Positions 42,118 through 49,469 of a DNA stretch of 64,000 nt are shown in pieces. The position numbers were made by a program, and so were the translations under genes. Origin of the DNA: Streptomyces canus (lineage in GTDB: Bacteria > Actinomycetota > Actinomycetes > Streptomycetales > Streptomycetaceae). Location: assembly GCF_030815415.1 (NCBI RefSeq), contig NZ_JAUSWW010000001.1, positions 7,750,001-7,814,000 on the forward strand. The letters are read 5' to 3'. The notes under the pieces are model-generated. The model searched no databases, was not told where the DNA came from, and saw nothing but the letters and a program-made list of their open reading frames with translations. Positions within the stretch are counted from its first letter, which is position 1. Each line of letters starts with the position of its first letter.

Positions 42118-42912
42118 ATGGGCCAGGAACTCGTTCCCCTGCTCGACAAGGACGGCGTACGGCTCACCGTCGACAACGCGCTCGCCACGGTGACGCTGAC
42201 CAACCCCGCCAAGCGCAACGCGCAGAGCCCCGCTCTGTGGCGCACGCTCGCCGAGGCCGGTCGGCTCGTGCCCGGCTCCGTCCGTGTCGTCGTGCTGCGT
42301 GGAGAGGGCAAGTCCTTCTCCGCGGGGCTCGACCGGCAGATGTTCACGCCGGAGGGGATCGAGGGCGAGCCGTCGTTCATCGACCTCGCCCGCAGTGGTG
42401 ACGCCGAACTCGACGCTGCCATCGCGGAGTTCCAGGAGGGCTTCACCTGGTGGCGGCGTAGTGACGTCGTGTCCATCGCCGCCGTCCAGGGGCATGCCAT
42501 CGGGGCGGGCTTCCAGCTCGCGCTCGCCTGCGACTTTCGCGTCGTCGCCGACGACGTGCAGTTCGCCATGCGCGAGACCAGCCTGGGCCTGGTCCCGGAC
42601 CTCACGGGCACGCATCCGCTCGTCTCGCTGGTCGGCTACGCCCGGGCGCTGGAGATCTGCGCCACCGGGCGCTTCGTGCTGGCCGAGGAAGCGGTGAACA
42701 CCGGCCTCGCCAACATCGCCGTACCGATCGACCAGCTCGACGGCGCGGTCCATGACCTGGCCGCGGCACTTCTGGCCGCCCCCAGGGACTCCGTCATCGA
42801 GACGAAGGCCCTGCTGCGCGGTGCGCAGGACCGCACCTACGACGAGCAGCGCGCAGCCGAGCGCGCCGCTCAGACGCGCCGTCTGCGGGACCTGGCCGGC
42901 GTGGGCGAGTGA
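42118..42912 (+). CDS. Enoyl-CoA hydratase/isomerase family protein
   Basis: A 264-residue crotonase-fold protein. The N-terminal strand pair VRLTVDNALATVTLTNPAKRNAQSPALW and the oxyanion-hole segments KSFSAGLDRQMF and VQGHAIGAGFQLALACDFRVVADD are clear; the C-terminal helix is VIETKALLRGAQ. Acidic residues at both catalytic Glu positions cannot be confirmed by eye (the second region reads ETSLGLVPDL), so it could be a hydratase, isomerase or other crotonase. ATG at 42118 with GGAGGCG ahead. It is convergent with the gene that follows. Confidence 0.88.
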   Translation: MGQELVPLLDKDGVRLTVDNALATVTLTNPAKRNAQSPALWRTLAEAGRLVPGSVRVVVLRGEGKSFSAGLDRQMFTPEGIEGEPSFIDLARSGDAELDAAIAEFQEGFTWWRRSDVVSIAAVQGHAIGAGFQLALACDFRVVADDVQFAMRETSLGLVPDLTGTHPLVSLVGYARALEICATGRFVLAEEAVNTGLANIAVPIDQLDGAVHDLAAALLAAPRDSVIETKALLRGAQDRTYDEQRAAERAAQTRRLRDLAGVGE

Positions 42913-42916
42913 GCCC

Positions 42917-42956
42917 TCACCCGACGGCGGTGACCAGCACCGCCACCGTCGGGTGA
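42917..42956. terminator. Bidirectional hairpin at the 3' end of two convergent genes
   Basis: TCACCCGACGGCGGTG and its near complement CACCGCC-ACCGTCGGGTGA form a long stem around a five-base loop. It begins within the last codons of the minus-strand gene, five bases beyond the enoyl-CoA hydratase stop. It can stop transcription from both sides. Confidence 0.7.
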
Positions 42957-43615
42957 CCGGGGAGCGCCTTCCCCACTTCTCGGCGGACCGCCCGGGCGAC
43001 ATCCACCGCCCGGTGCTCCGCGTCCACCGCCACCTCCACCCGGACGTGCGGCCGCGGCAGGGCCGTCCCGCCCTGCCGCTCCTCGATGTGCACCGCACGG
43101 CCCAGCGCGGCGGTCAGCCCGGTGACACCGGGCACCGACAGCGCCGCGGCGGCCACGGGATCGCCGGCCGGCTCGGCCGACGGCGGTTCCGGCCGCCGTA
43201 CGGGACCGGCTGCCGGTTCCTCGTCCAGCAGGGACGTCACCCGCAGATCGACCTCGGTCACCGTCAGCCCCAGCCGCTCCGTCGCCGCCGTCGCCAGGGC
43301 GGTGCGCAGGAGGGCCGCCGTGGTCGGCAGCGGCTCGTCCGCCGTCGCCGCGAACTCCGCCGTCACCCGCAGCGGGCCCGGCGGCAGCGCACTGGGCGGA
43401 GGCGGTACGACGGGGTCGTGCACGTCCTCCGGGTCGGCGAGGGAGATCCGCGCCCGGTCCAGCCGTACGCCGCGCACCTCCCGTACCGCACGCCGCAGCA
43501 CCGCCTCGGCCGCCTCCTCCGCGATCCACGCGCCCTCGTGCGCGCCGCCCAGCGGCAGCAGCCTGCCGAGCCCCAGCTGATGCCGCACTGTCTGCGCCCA
43601 CCGGTCCGCCGTCAT
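42917..43615 (-). CDS. Conserved Streptomyces protein next to the Asp23 locus
   Basis: A protein of about 232 residues starting MTADRWAQTVRHQLGLGRLLPLGG. It has two related halves: a first DNA-encoded beta-alpha unit (AWIAEEAAEAVLRRAVREVRGVRLDRARI) and a second (PHVRVEVAVDAEHRAVDVARAVRREVGKALPGHPTVAVLVTAVG). These resemble the Asp23/Gls24 fold, in which short helices alternate with VRVEV-type strands. A Pro-rich linker joins them. In databases such proteins are often labelled by a misleading baculovirus P10 name. Divergent from the Asp23 operon, it probably works with it. Confidence 0.75.
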   Translation of the reverse strand: MTADRWAQTVRHQLGLGRLLPLGGAHEGAWIAEEAAEAVLRRAVREVRGVRLDRARISLADPEDVHDPVVPPPPSALPPGPLRVTAEFAATADEPLPTTAALLRTALATAATERLGLTVTEVDLRVTSLLDEEPAAGPVRRPEPPSAEPAGDPVAAAALSVPGVTGLTAALGRAVHIEERQGGTALPRPHVRVEVAVDAEHRAVDVARAVRREVGKALPGHPTVAVLVTAVG

Positions 43616-43700
43616 ACCCCCAGCCTGCCGCATCACGGGCGCGCGACGGCGCAACCCCGCTTACGGTGGTCGAAGGAGACGATCGAAGGGATGTACCGCG

Positions 43701-44165
43701 ATGACTGACATGACGCAGACTCCCGAGGTGGAGACCGGCGTGCAGCCGCGCAAGCCCACCAAGCGCGGTGGCGGGGATCCGGCGACGCGCGGGCGCACGA
43801 CCATCGCCGACGGGGTCGTGGAGAAGATCGCCGGACTGGCCGCCCGGGACGTGGTCGGCGTGCACGCGATGGGCAGCGGGCTGAGCCGTACCTTCGGGGC
43901 CGTGCGGGACCGGGTGCCGGGCGGGGCGAAGTCCGTGACCCGGGGCGTGAAGGTCGAGGTCGGCGAGGTGCAGACCGCGCTCGACCTCGAGATCGTCGTC
44001 GACTACGGCGTGTCGATCAACGAGGTGGCCCACGCCGTACGGGAGAACGTGATCGCGGCGGTGGAGCGGATGACCGGCCTCGAGGTCGTCGAGGTCAACA
44101 TCGCGGTGAGCGATGTGAAGCTGCCGGAGGAAGAGGACGAAGAGCCGGAGTCCCGGCTCCAGTGA
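43701..44165 (+). CDS. Asp23/Gls24 envelope stress protein (first paralogue)
   Basis: A 154-residue soluble Asp23 protein. The family core TTIADGVVEKIAGLAARDVVGVHAMGSG is followed by VEVGEVQTALDLEIVVDYGVSINEVAHAVRENVIAAVERMTGLEVVEVNIAVSDV, then an acidic tail EEEDEEPESRLQ. In Gram-positives these proteins sit at the inner membrane face through the AmaP anchor and help with envelope stress. It is the first gene of a five-gene run. Start MTDMTQTPE at ATG 43701 with GAAGGGA ahead. Confidence 0.9.
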   Translation: MTDMTQTPEVETGVQPRKPTKRGGGDPATRGRTTIADGVVEKIAGLAARDVVGVHAMGSGLSRTFGAVRDRVPGGAKSVTRGVKVEVGEVQTALDLEIVVDYGVSINEVAHAVRENVIAAVERMTGLEVVEVNIAVSDVKLPEEEDEEPESRLQ

Positions 44166-44193
44166 GTCCGCCGAGAGCTGAGGGGAGCGCAGG

Positions 44194-44385
44194 ATGAGCA
44201 TGGCCGTGGTCGGCATGATCGCCGGCATGGCGCTGGGCTTCGCCGGGTACTTCGGCGGGTTCGGTGCCTTCCTCCTGGTGGCGGCGCTGGGCGCCATCGG
44301 TTTCGTCGTCGGGCGGTTTCTGGAGGGCGACCTGGAGCTCGGTGACTTCTTCCGTACCCGTGACAGCCGCCGTGACCGGCGGTGA
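44194..44385 (+). CDS. Small membrane protein of the Asp23 operon
   Basis: A 63-residue protein with two close hydrophobic segments (VVGMIAGMALGFAGYFGGFGAFLLVAALGAIGFVVG) and a charged tail EGDLELGDFFRTRDSRRDRR. It resembles the DUF2273-type partner found beside Asp23 genes of Firmicutes. ATG has GAGGGGAG ahead. Its stop overlaps the GTG of the second Asp23 gene (GTGA). Confidence 0.8.
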   Translation: MSMAVVGMIAGMALGFAGYFGGFGAFLLVAALGAIGFVVGRFLEGDLELGDFFRTRDSRRDRR

Positions 44386-44801
44386 CCTTGGTGACCACCG
44401 GCTCCGGTGAGCTCCGCAGACCGCTGTCCGTCGTCCCGCCCGGCGAGCGCGGTGCGACCCGGATCGCCGACCGGGTCGTGGCGAAGATCGCCTCCCAGGC
44501 GGCGGGCGAGGCGGTCGGCGACCTCCCCGAGGGGGCCGCACGCCCGCACGCCACCGTGGTCGTCCTCCCCCACTCTCGGCTTCGCTCGAGCGGGGGGACC
44601 CCCATCGAGACCGCCCGCGTGCGTGTCCACCTCGACCTCGGCTACCCCGGTGACATCGGGGCCCGCTGCGCGCGGGTGCGTCGTCATGTGGGGGAGCGGG
44701 TAGTCGCGTTGGTGGGAATGGAGGTGTCGGAGGTCGTCGTCCATGTGGAACGACTGCACCTGACCCCGGCGCACGGTCCGGCACAGGGGAGGACGCGATG
44801 A
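44382..44801 (+). CDS. Asp23/Gls24 family protein (second paralogue) with repeat insert
   Basis: A 139-residue Asp23 paralogue. Recognisable parts are GATRIADRVVAKIASQAAGEAVGDLPEG and ARVRVHLDLGYPGDIGARCARVRRHVGERVVALVGMEVSEVVVHVERLHL. Between them residues about 62-75, VLPHSRLRSSGGTP, come from an inserted palindromic repeat (44564-44605) that does not break the frame. The insert falls before the strand that opens the second half, so the fold may accept it as a loop. It starts at a GTG overlapping the previous stop and ends by overlapping the next ATG. Confidence 0.85.
   Translation: MTLVTTGSGELRRPLSVVPPGERGATRIADRVVAKIASQAAGEAVGDLPEGAARPHATVVVLPHSRLRSSGGTPIETARVRVHLDLGYPGDIGARCARVRRHVGERVVALVGMEVSEVVVHVERLHLTPAHGPAQGRTR
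44564..44605. repeat. Palindromic repeat inserted in the second Asp23 gene
   Basis: The sequence CCCCCACTCTCGGCTTCGCT followed by CGAGCGGGGGGACCCC forms a hairpin (CCCCC...GGGGG with CTCG/CGAG inside). It matches an element that, from memory, is common in Streptomyces intergenic regions. It lies wholly inside a coding sequence and adds about 14 codons in frame. Identity as a dispersed element was not searched. Confidence 0.7.
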
Positions 44802-45460
44802 GCGAGCCCCAGGGCTCACAGGGCACGGAAGGCACCACACAACGACTGCCGGTACTGGAGAAGGCGGCCGACACCGACGTCGGGGAGTACGAACCCCCAC
44901 CCGTACCGGAGGGTGCGGCGGAGGGCCGTTTCTGGTCGGCACGGCGCGTCCCCGCGGCCATCGTGGCGCTGCTGCTCGTGGTGATCGCCGGATTCTTCCT
45001 CTACGACATCACAGCGGTCCGCGCCGAGCAGCCCGCCATGCGCTGGCGCCGAGAGCTGGCCGCGCAACTCGCCGAACGCCCCCTCGACGACATCTGGGTC
45101 CTCGTCGGCGCCGGCATCGCCGCGGCCCTCGGCGTCTGGCTGATCGTCCTCGCCGCCACCCCCGGTCTGCGCGGCGTCCTGCCGATGCGGCGCACCGGGA
45201 CCGACGTACGCGCCGGACTCCACCGCGAGGCCGCCGCCCTGGTCCTGCGCGACCGGGCCGTGGAGGTCGCCGGCGTCCAGTCGGTACGCGTACGTCTGAC
45301 CCGCACCAAGGCCGACGTCGGCGCGGTCGCGCACTTCCGTGAACTGGACGACGTACGCGCCGACCTGGACGCCACGCTGGCCGAGGCGATCAGCGGGCTC
45401 GGTCTGGCCAGGCCGCCCGCGCTGTCGGTGCAGGTACGGCGGCCGGGGAAGAAGGGGTGA
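44798..45460 (+). CDS. DUF6286-type membrane protein of the Asp23 operon
   Basis: A 220-residue membrane protein with two transmembrane segments (VPAAIVALLLVVIAGFFLYDI and WVLVGAGIAAALGVWLIVLAATPGL). A soluble C-terminal domain follows: GLHREAAALVLRDRAVEVAGVQSVRVRLTRTKADVGAVAHFRELDDVRADLDATLAEAI. This resembles the Asp23-like fold found also in AmaP. Its N terminus is polar and acidic (60 residues). Both ends overlap neighbours by four bases. The role is likely as scaffold or anchor for the soluble Asp23 proteins. Confidence 0.85.
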   Translation: MSEPQGSQGTEGTTQRLPVLEKAADTDVGEYEPPPVPEGAAEGRFWSARRVPAAIVALLLVVIAGFFLYDITAVRAEQPAMRWRRELAAQLAERPLDDIWVLVGAGIAAALGVWLIVLAATPGLRGVLPMRRTGTDVRAGLHREAAALVLRDRAVEVAGVQSVRVRLTRTKADVGAVAHFRELDDVRADLDATLAEAISGLGLARPPALSVQVRRPGKKG

Positions 45461-46044
45461 GTCCGATGCTGCGGATCGTCAACCGTGTCGTGCTCGGTGT
45501 GGCCGGACTCGTCCTGCTGGTGGCCGGCGGTGCGGTGCTGGCCGTGGGCCTGGGACTGAACCCGCCGTCCTGGTGGATCCACGACGGCCCGCACGACGTA
45601 CTGCTCGACGACGCCGACCGCACCCGCTGGGAGCACCACGGCTGGTGGTGGCCGACCGTCCTCGCCGTACTGGCCGTCCTCGTCCTGCTCGCCCTGTGGT
45701 GGCTGACCGCGAACCTGCGCCGGCACCGGCTGACCGAGGTCCTGGTGGACACCGGCGACGGCGAGGGCGCGCTGTTGCGGGGCCGGGCCCTGGAAGGCGT
45801 ACTGGCCGACGACGCGACCGAGCTGGAGGGCGTGTCCCACGCCCACGTCCGGCTGACCGGCAGGCGCAACGCCCCGGAGACCCGCGTACGGCTCCTGCTG
45901 GAACCGCACGTGGACCCCGGGACGGCGCTGAGCCACCTGACGACGCAGGCGCTGACGCACGCGCGGAACTCGGCAGGGCTGGCGTCACTGCCGGCGGAAG
46001 TCCGCATGAAAGCGGTCAAGCACCGTGCGGAAAGGGTCAGTTGA
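45457..46044 (+). CDS. amaP: Alkaline shock response membrane anchor protein AmaP
   Basis: A 195-residue membrane protein: an N-terminal helix (RIVNRVVLGVAGLVLLVAGGAVLAVGL), a short Trp-rich extracellular loop (NPPSWWIHDG), a second helix (WWWPTVLAVLAVLVLLALWWLTANL) and a cytosolic domain with VSHAHVRLTGRRNAPETRVRLLLEPHVDPGTALSHLTTQALTHARNSAGL. AmaP recruits Asp23 to the membrane in staphylococci. It closes the operon and is convergent with an SDR gene three bases beyond. Confidence 0.87.
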   Translation: MSPMLRIVNRVVLGVAGLVLLVAGGAVLAVGLGLNPPSWWIHDGPHDVLLDDADRTRWEHHGWWWPTVLAVLAVLVLLALWWLTANLRRHRLTEVLVDTGDGEGALLRGRALEGVLADDATELEGVSHAHVRLTGRRNAPETRVRLLLEPHVDPGTALSHLTTQALTHARNSAGLASLPAEVRMKAVKHRAERVS

Positions 46045-46047
46045 CGT

Positions 46048-46803
46048 CTAGAACCCGTGCCGCATCCCACCGTCGACAGGCACCATGATCCCGGTCAGGT
46101 AGGAGGCGGCCGGCGACAGCAGGAACGCCGCCGTCCGACCGAACTCCTCCGGCGTCCCGTACCGCCGCAACGGAATCCTCGACTCGTTGGCCGCACGCGT
46201 GGCCTCCGGGTCCGCGGACAACCCGTCCAGCTCGCGCACACGGTCCGTGTCGATACGGGACGGCAGCAGCCCCACGACCCGGATCCCGCGCGGCCCCAAC
46301 TCGTCCGCGAGGGACTTCGCGAACCCGGCGAGCCCCGGCCGCAGCCCGTTCGAGATGGTCAGCCCCGGAATCGGCTCGTGCACCGAGCCCGACAGCACGA
46401 AGCCGATGACGCCGCCCGCCTCCAGCTCGGCCGCCGCCGCACGGGCGAGCCGCACCGCGCCGAGGAACACCGACTCGAAGGCCGCGGCCCACTGCTCGTC
46501 CGTGTTGTCCGCGAGGAAGCCGGGCGCCGGACCGCCGACGCTGATGAGGATGCCGTCGAAGCCGCCGAAGCTCTCCCGCGCGGCCGCGATCAGCCGTGCT
46601 GGCGCCTCCGGATCGGCGTTGTCGACGGCCACCCCGACCGCGCCGGGTCCCAGCTCGGCGGCCGCGTCGGCGGCCCGCTTCTCGTCGCGCCCGGTGAGAA
46701 CGACCTTCGCCCCGTCGGCGACCAGCTCACGCGCGGACGCGTTGCCGAGGCCACGCGTGGCCCCGGTGACGACGTACACGCGGTCCTTCAGTCCAAGATC
46801 CAT
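46048..46803 (-). CDS. SDR-family oxidoreductase
   Basis: A 251-residue short-chain dehydrogenase. The NAD(P) site is VTGATRGLGNASARELV, followed by DNADPEAPARLI, the ISVGGPAPGF strand and FVLSGSV. The catalytic Tyr of YxxxK is replaced: the expected region reads TISNGLRPGLAGFAKSLADELGP, which has Asn/Gly and no Tyr, with Lys at the end, so the active site looks atypical (a known variant among divergent SDRs). The C-terminal ASYLTGIMVPVDGGMRHGF is classical. The long open frame to 48510 in this phase is a chance opening across the GH15 gene. Confidence 0.87.
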   Translation of the reverse strand: MDLGLKDRVYVVTGATRGLGNASARELVADGAKVVLTGRDEKRAADAAAELGPGAVGVAVDNADPEAPARLIAAARESFGGFDGILISVGGPAPGFLADNTDEQWAAAFESVFLGAVRLARAAAAELEAGGVIGFVLSGSVHEPIPGLTISNGLRPGLAGFAKSLADELGPRGIRVVGLLPSRIDTDRVRELDGLSADPEATRAANESRIPLRRYGTPEEFGRTAAFLLSPAASYLTGIMVPVDGGMRHGF

Positions 46804-46808
46804 GGCTC

Positions 46809-48593
46809 CTATCCTGCCTCCTCGCCCCCGAACAGGGCGAGGGCGGTGTTCACCAGACCGATGTGGCTGAACGCCTGCGGGAAGTTGCCGAGCTGCACGC
46901 CGGCCACCGGGTCGTACTCCTCGGCCAGCAGCCCCACGTCGTTGGTCAGCGCCAGCAGCCGTTCGAAGAGGTCCCGTGCCTCCTTCGTGCGGCCCGTCAT
47001 GTGGAGCGCGTCGGCGAGCCAGAACGAACACGCCAGGAACGCGCCCTCGCCGCCCGGCAGCCCGTCCACGGGCGTCCCCTCGACGCTGTAACGCCGTACG
47101 AAACCGCCGTGGTTCAGCTCCGCGCGGATCGCGTCGACGGTGCCGACGACCCGGGGGTCGTCGGGCGGCAGGAAGCCGACGCGCGGGATCAGCAGCAGGG
47201 ACGCGTCGAGCTCGCGCGAGCCGTAGTACTGGGTGAACGTGTTCCGCTCGGCGTCGTAGCCCTTCTCGCACACCTCGCCGTGCACCTCGTCGCGCAGCGC
47301 GCGCCAGGCGTCCACGTCGCCGCTCAGCTTCGGGTAGGCCTCCAGGGCGCGCACCGCGCGGTCGGCGGCGACCCACACCATGACCTTCGAGTGGACGAAG
47401 TCGCGGCGGCCGCCGCGCACCTCCCACAGCCCCTCGTCCGGCTGGCGCCAGGAGGACCGGAGGAAGTTCAGCAGGACGCTCTGCAGGGACCACATGTGCG
47501 GTTTGGCGGGCAGGCCCGCCCGACGGGCCAGCGACAGCGAGTCCATGACCTCGCCGTAGACGTCCAGTTGGAGCTGTTTCACGGCCTCGTTGCCGATCCG
47601 GACGGGCTTGGAGCCGGCGAAACCGGACAGCCAGGGCAGCTCGTACTCGGGCAGCCGCCGCTCGCCCGCGAGGCCGTACATGATCTGGAGGTCCGCGGGG
47701 TCGCCGGCGACCGCGCGCAGCAGCCAGTCCCGCCAGGCCTCGGCCTCCTCCAGGTAGCCGCACGACGCCAGGGCGCTCAGGGCGAGCGTGGAGTCGCGCA
47801 GCCAGCAGTAGCGGTAGTCCCAGTTGCGTACCCCGCCCAGTTCCTCGGGCAGTGAGGTGGTGGCCGCGGCCACGATGCCGCCGGTCGGCCGGTAGGTGAG
47901 CGCCTTCAGGGTGATCAGGGAACGGACCACGGCGTCCCGGTGCGGACCGTCGTAGCGGCAGCACGCCGCCCAGGCCTGCCAGTCGGCGACGCTGGACTCC
48001 AGCGCCTCGTACGGGTCGACCAGCGCGGGGCGCGGCTCGTGCGAGGGGTGCCAGGTGAGCACGAACGCGACCTTCTCGCCCTCCTCGACGGTGAACTCGG
48101 AGTACGTTCCGAAGTGCTCGCCCCAGGTGCGGACCGGGGGCTCGCTGCGCAGCCACGTCGAGTCGGGCCCCGCCACGGCCACCCGGTGTCCGTCGGACCT
48201 GCGCACCCACGGCACGACCGAGCCGTAGTCGAAGCGCAGCCTGAGAGTGCTGCGCACGGTGACCCGGCCGCTGAGACCTTCCACGATGCGTACGAGGTCG
48301 GGAGCTTGGTGGCGTTGCGGCATCAGGTCGGTGACGCGTATCGCCCCCTCGTCCGTCTCCCATTCGGTGTCGAGGACGAGGGTGCCGGGGCGGTAGGCGC
48401 GGCGGGTGCACTCTCCGTCGGCGCCCTTGGGTGCGATGCGCCAATGGCCGTTCTCCTCGTCGCCGAGCAGTCTGGCGAAGCAGGCGGCGGAGTCGAAGCG
48501 TGGCAGGCACAGCCAGTCGACGCTGCCGTCCTTGCCGACCAGGGCCGCTGTCTGTTCATCGCCGATCAGGGCGTAATCCTCGATACGGGGCAC
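46809..48593 (-). CDS. GH15 glucoamylase/trehalase-like enzyme
   Basis: A 594-residue cytosolic protein. The N-terminal beta-sandwich starts IEDYALIGDEQTAALVGKDGSVDWLCLPRFDSAACFARLLGDEENGHW, a diagnostic opening for this GH15 group. The alpha/alpha barrel carries GGVRNWDYRYCWLRDSTLALSAL (general-acid region), QLQLDVYGEVMDSLSLARR and AEEYDPVAGVQLGNFPQAFSHIGLVNTAL (second acidic residue). Actinobacterial relatives include trehalases. The GTG at 48593 has no strong ribosome-binding site. It is five bases upstream of the SDR start, so the two probably form a unit. Confidence 0.9.
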   Translation of the reverse strand: MPRIEDYALIGDEQTAALVGKDGSVDWLCLPRFDSAACFARLLGDEENGHWRIAPKGADGECTRRAYRPGTLVLDTEWETDEGAIRVTDLMPQRHQAPDLVRIVEGLSGRVTVRSTLRLRFDYGSVVPWVRRSDGHRVAVAGPDSTWLRSEPPVRTWGEHFGTYSEFTVEEGEKVAFVLTWHPSHEPRPALVDPYEALESSVADWQAWAACCRYDGPHRDAVVRSLITLKALTYRPTGGIVAAATTSLPEELGGVRNWDYRYCWLRDSTLALSALASCGYLEEAEAWRDWLLRAVAGDPADLQIMYGLAGERRLPEYELPWLSGFAGSKPVRIGNEAVKQLQLDVYGEVMDSLSLARRAGLPAKPHMWSLQSVLLNFLRSSWRQPDEGLWEVRGGRRDFVHSKVMVWVAADRAVRALEAYPKLSGDVDAWRALRDEVHGEVCEKGYDAERNTFTQYYGSRELDASLLLIPRVGFLPPDDPRVVGTVDAIRAELNHGGFVRRYSVEGTPVDGLPGGEGAFLACSFWLADALHMTGRTKEARDLFERLLALTNDVGLLAEEYDPVAGVQLGNFPQAFSHIGLVNTALALFGGEEAG

Positions 48594-48627
48594 GGGAGTG
48601 CGGGTTCCCGGTGAACCCCGGCGACAA

Positions 48628-48903
48628 TCAGGGGGAGGGCCGGGGGAGTGACACCTGTGCGTTGGAGAAGATGACCCCCGGATCCGTGGGCGCCTGGTTC
48701 AGCACCCAGAGACCGATCAGCGTCGCCAGCGCGAAGACGACCGCGATGAGTACGGCCAGGACGAGCCGGCGGCGGCGTTCGCGGCGCAGCCACTCGCCGC
48801 GTGCCGTGCGATAGGCGTCGGGGGCCGCGTGCACACCGCCCGCCAACGCGGCCAGCGCCTCCTGGAGTTCCCGCTCGGTGCGGTCCGGAGTCGTGTCCTT
48901 CAT
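48628..48903 (-). CDS. Small single-pass membrane protein downstream of sigma factor
   Basis: A 91-residue protein: an N-terminal charged helix (PDRTERELQEALAALAGGVHAAPDAYRTARGEWLRRERRRR), one membrane segment (LVLAVLIAVVFALATLIGLWVL) and a short extracytoplasmic tail NQAPTDPGVIFSNAQVSLPRPSP. It starts inside the stop codon of the SigE-type sigma gene (ATGA). The layout suggests an anti-sigma factor, though the N-terminal part has no recognised zinc anti-sigma motif (no HxxxCxxC). The role is inference from position. Confidence 0.75.
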   Translation of the reverse strand: MKDTTPDRTERELQEALAALAGGVHAAPDAYRTARGEWLRRERRRRLVLAVLIAVVFALATLIGLWVLNQAPTDPGVIFSNAQVSLPRPSP

Positions 48904-49469
48904 CGCCGGGCCTCCATCGCCTGGGTCAGGGCGGCGAGGCCGCGTGCCGTGTGCGTCTTGACGGAGCCGCAGGAGATCCCCATCGCGGAGGCGATCTCGC
49001 TCTCCTTCAGACCGAGCCAGTGTCGCAGCACCAGCGCCTCCCGCTGCCGGGGCGGCAGTTGCTGGAGGGCGTCGATGAGGACGCGCTGGTCGTCGTGGAG
49101 GAGCGCGGTGCTCTCGGCGGAGGCGACGAGTTCGTCCAGTGGGGCAGGGGGATTCTCCACATGTCTGCGGGCGACCTGGAGGTGCCGTATCCGCATGCGG
49201 GTCAGATTGCAGACGGTGGAGCGCAGATAGGCCTCCGCCGCCTCGGTGTCCCGGAGCCGCCGCCACTTGCGGTAGATCTGGTAGTAGGCCTCGGCGACCA
49301 CGTTCTCCGGGTCGTCGGCGCCGAGCAGCACGGCGAGCCGCAGCATCGAGGCGTAGTGCTGCTCGAAGAGCCGGGCCACGCCGGCCTCGCGTTCCAGCTC
49401 GGCCGGATCGGTTGCCGCGGGGGTGAGCGGTACCGGTACGGAGGTGGTGTGTCTCAGGTGCTGTCTCAC
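48900..49469 (-). CDS. SigE-type (ECF) RNA polymerase sigma factor
   Basis: A 189-residue ECF sigma factor. Region 2 is FEQHYASMLRLAVLLGADDPENVVAEAYYQIYRKWRRLRDTEAAEAYLRSTVCNLTRMRIR. Region 4 is DALQQLPPRQREALVLRHWLGLKESEIASAMGISCGSVKTHTARGLAAL with a clear helix-turn-helix. Region 3 is absent, as in ECF factors. The GTG at 49469 overlaps the TGA of a sodium:solute symporter gene (GTGA), so translation is coupled to a transporter. A small membrane protein follows. Confidence 0.9.
   Translation of the reverse strand: MRQHLRHTTSVPVPLTPAATDPAELEREAGVARLFEQHYASMLRLAVLLGADDPENVVAEAYYQIYRKWRRLRDTEAAEAYLRSTVCNLTRMRIRHLQVARRHVENPPAPLDELVASAESTALLHDDQRVLIDALQQLPPRQREALVLRHWLGLKESEIASAMGISCGSVKTHTARGLAALTQAMEARR

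Noticed and set aside
46048..48510. 820-codon frame ending in the SDR
   Set aside because: Only the last 251 codons resemble a protein. The rest is an Arg/Pro-rich out-of-frame reading of the GH15 gene.
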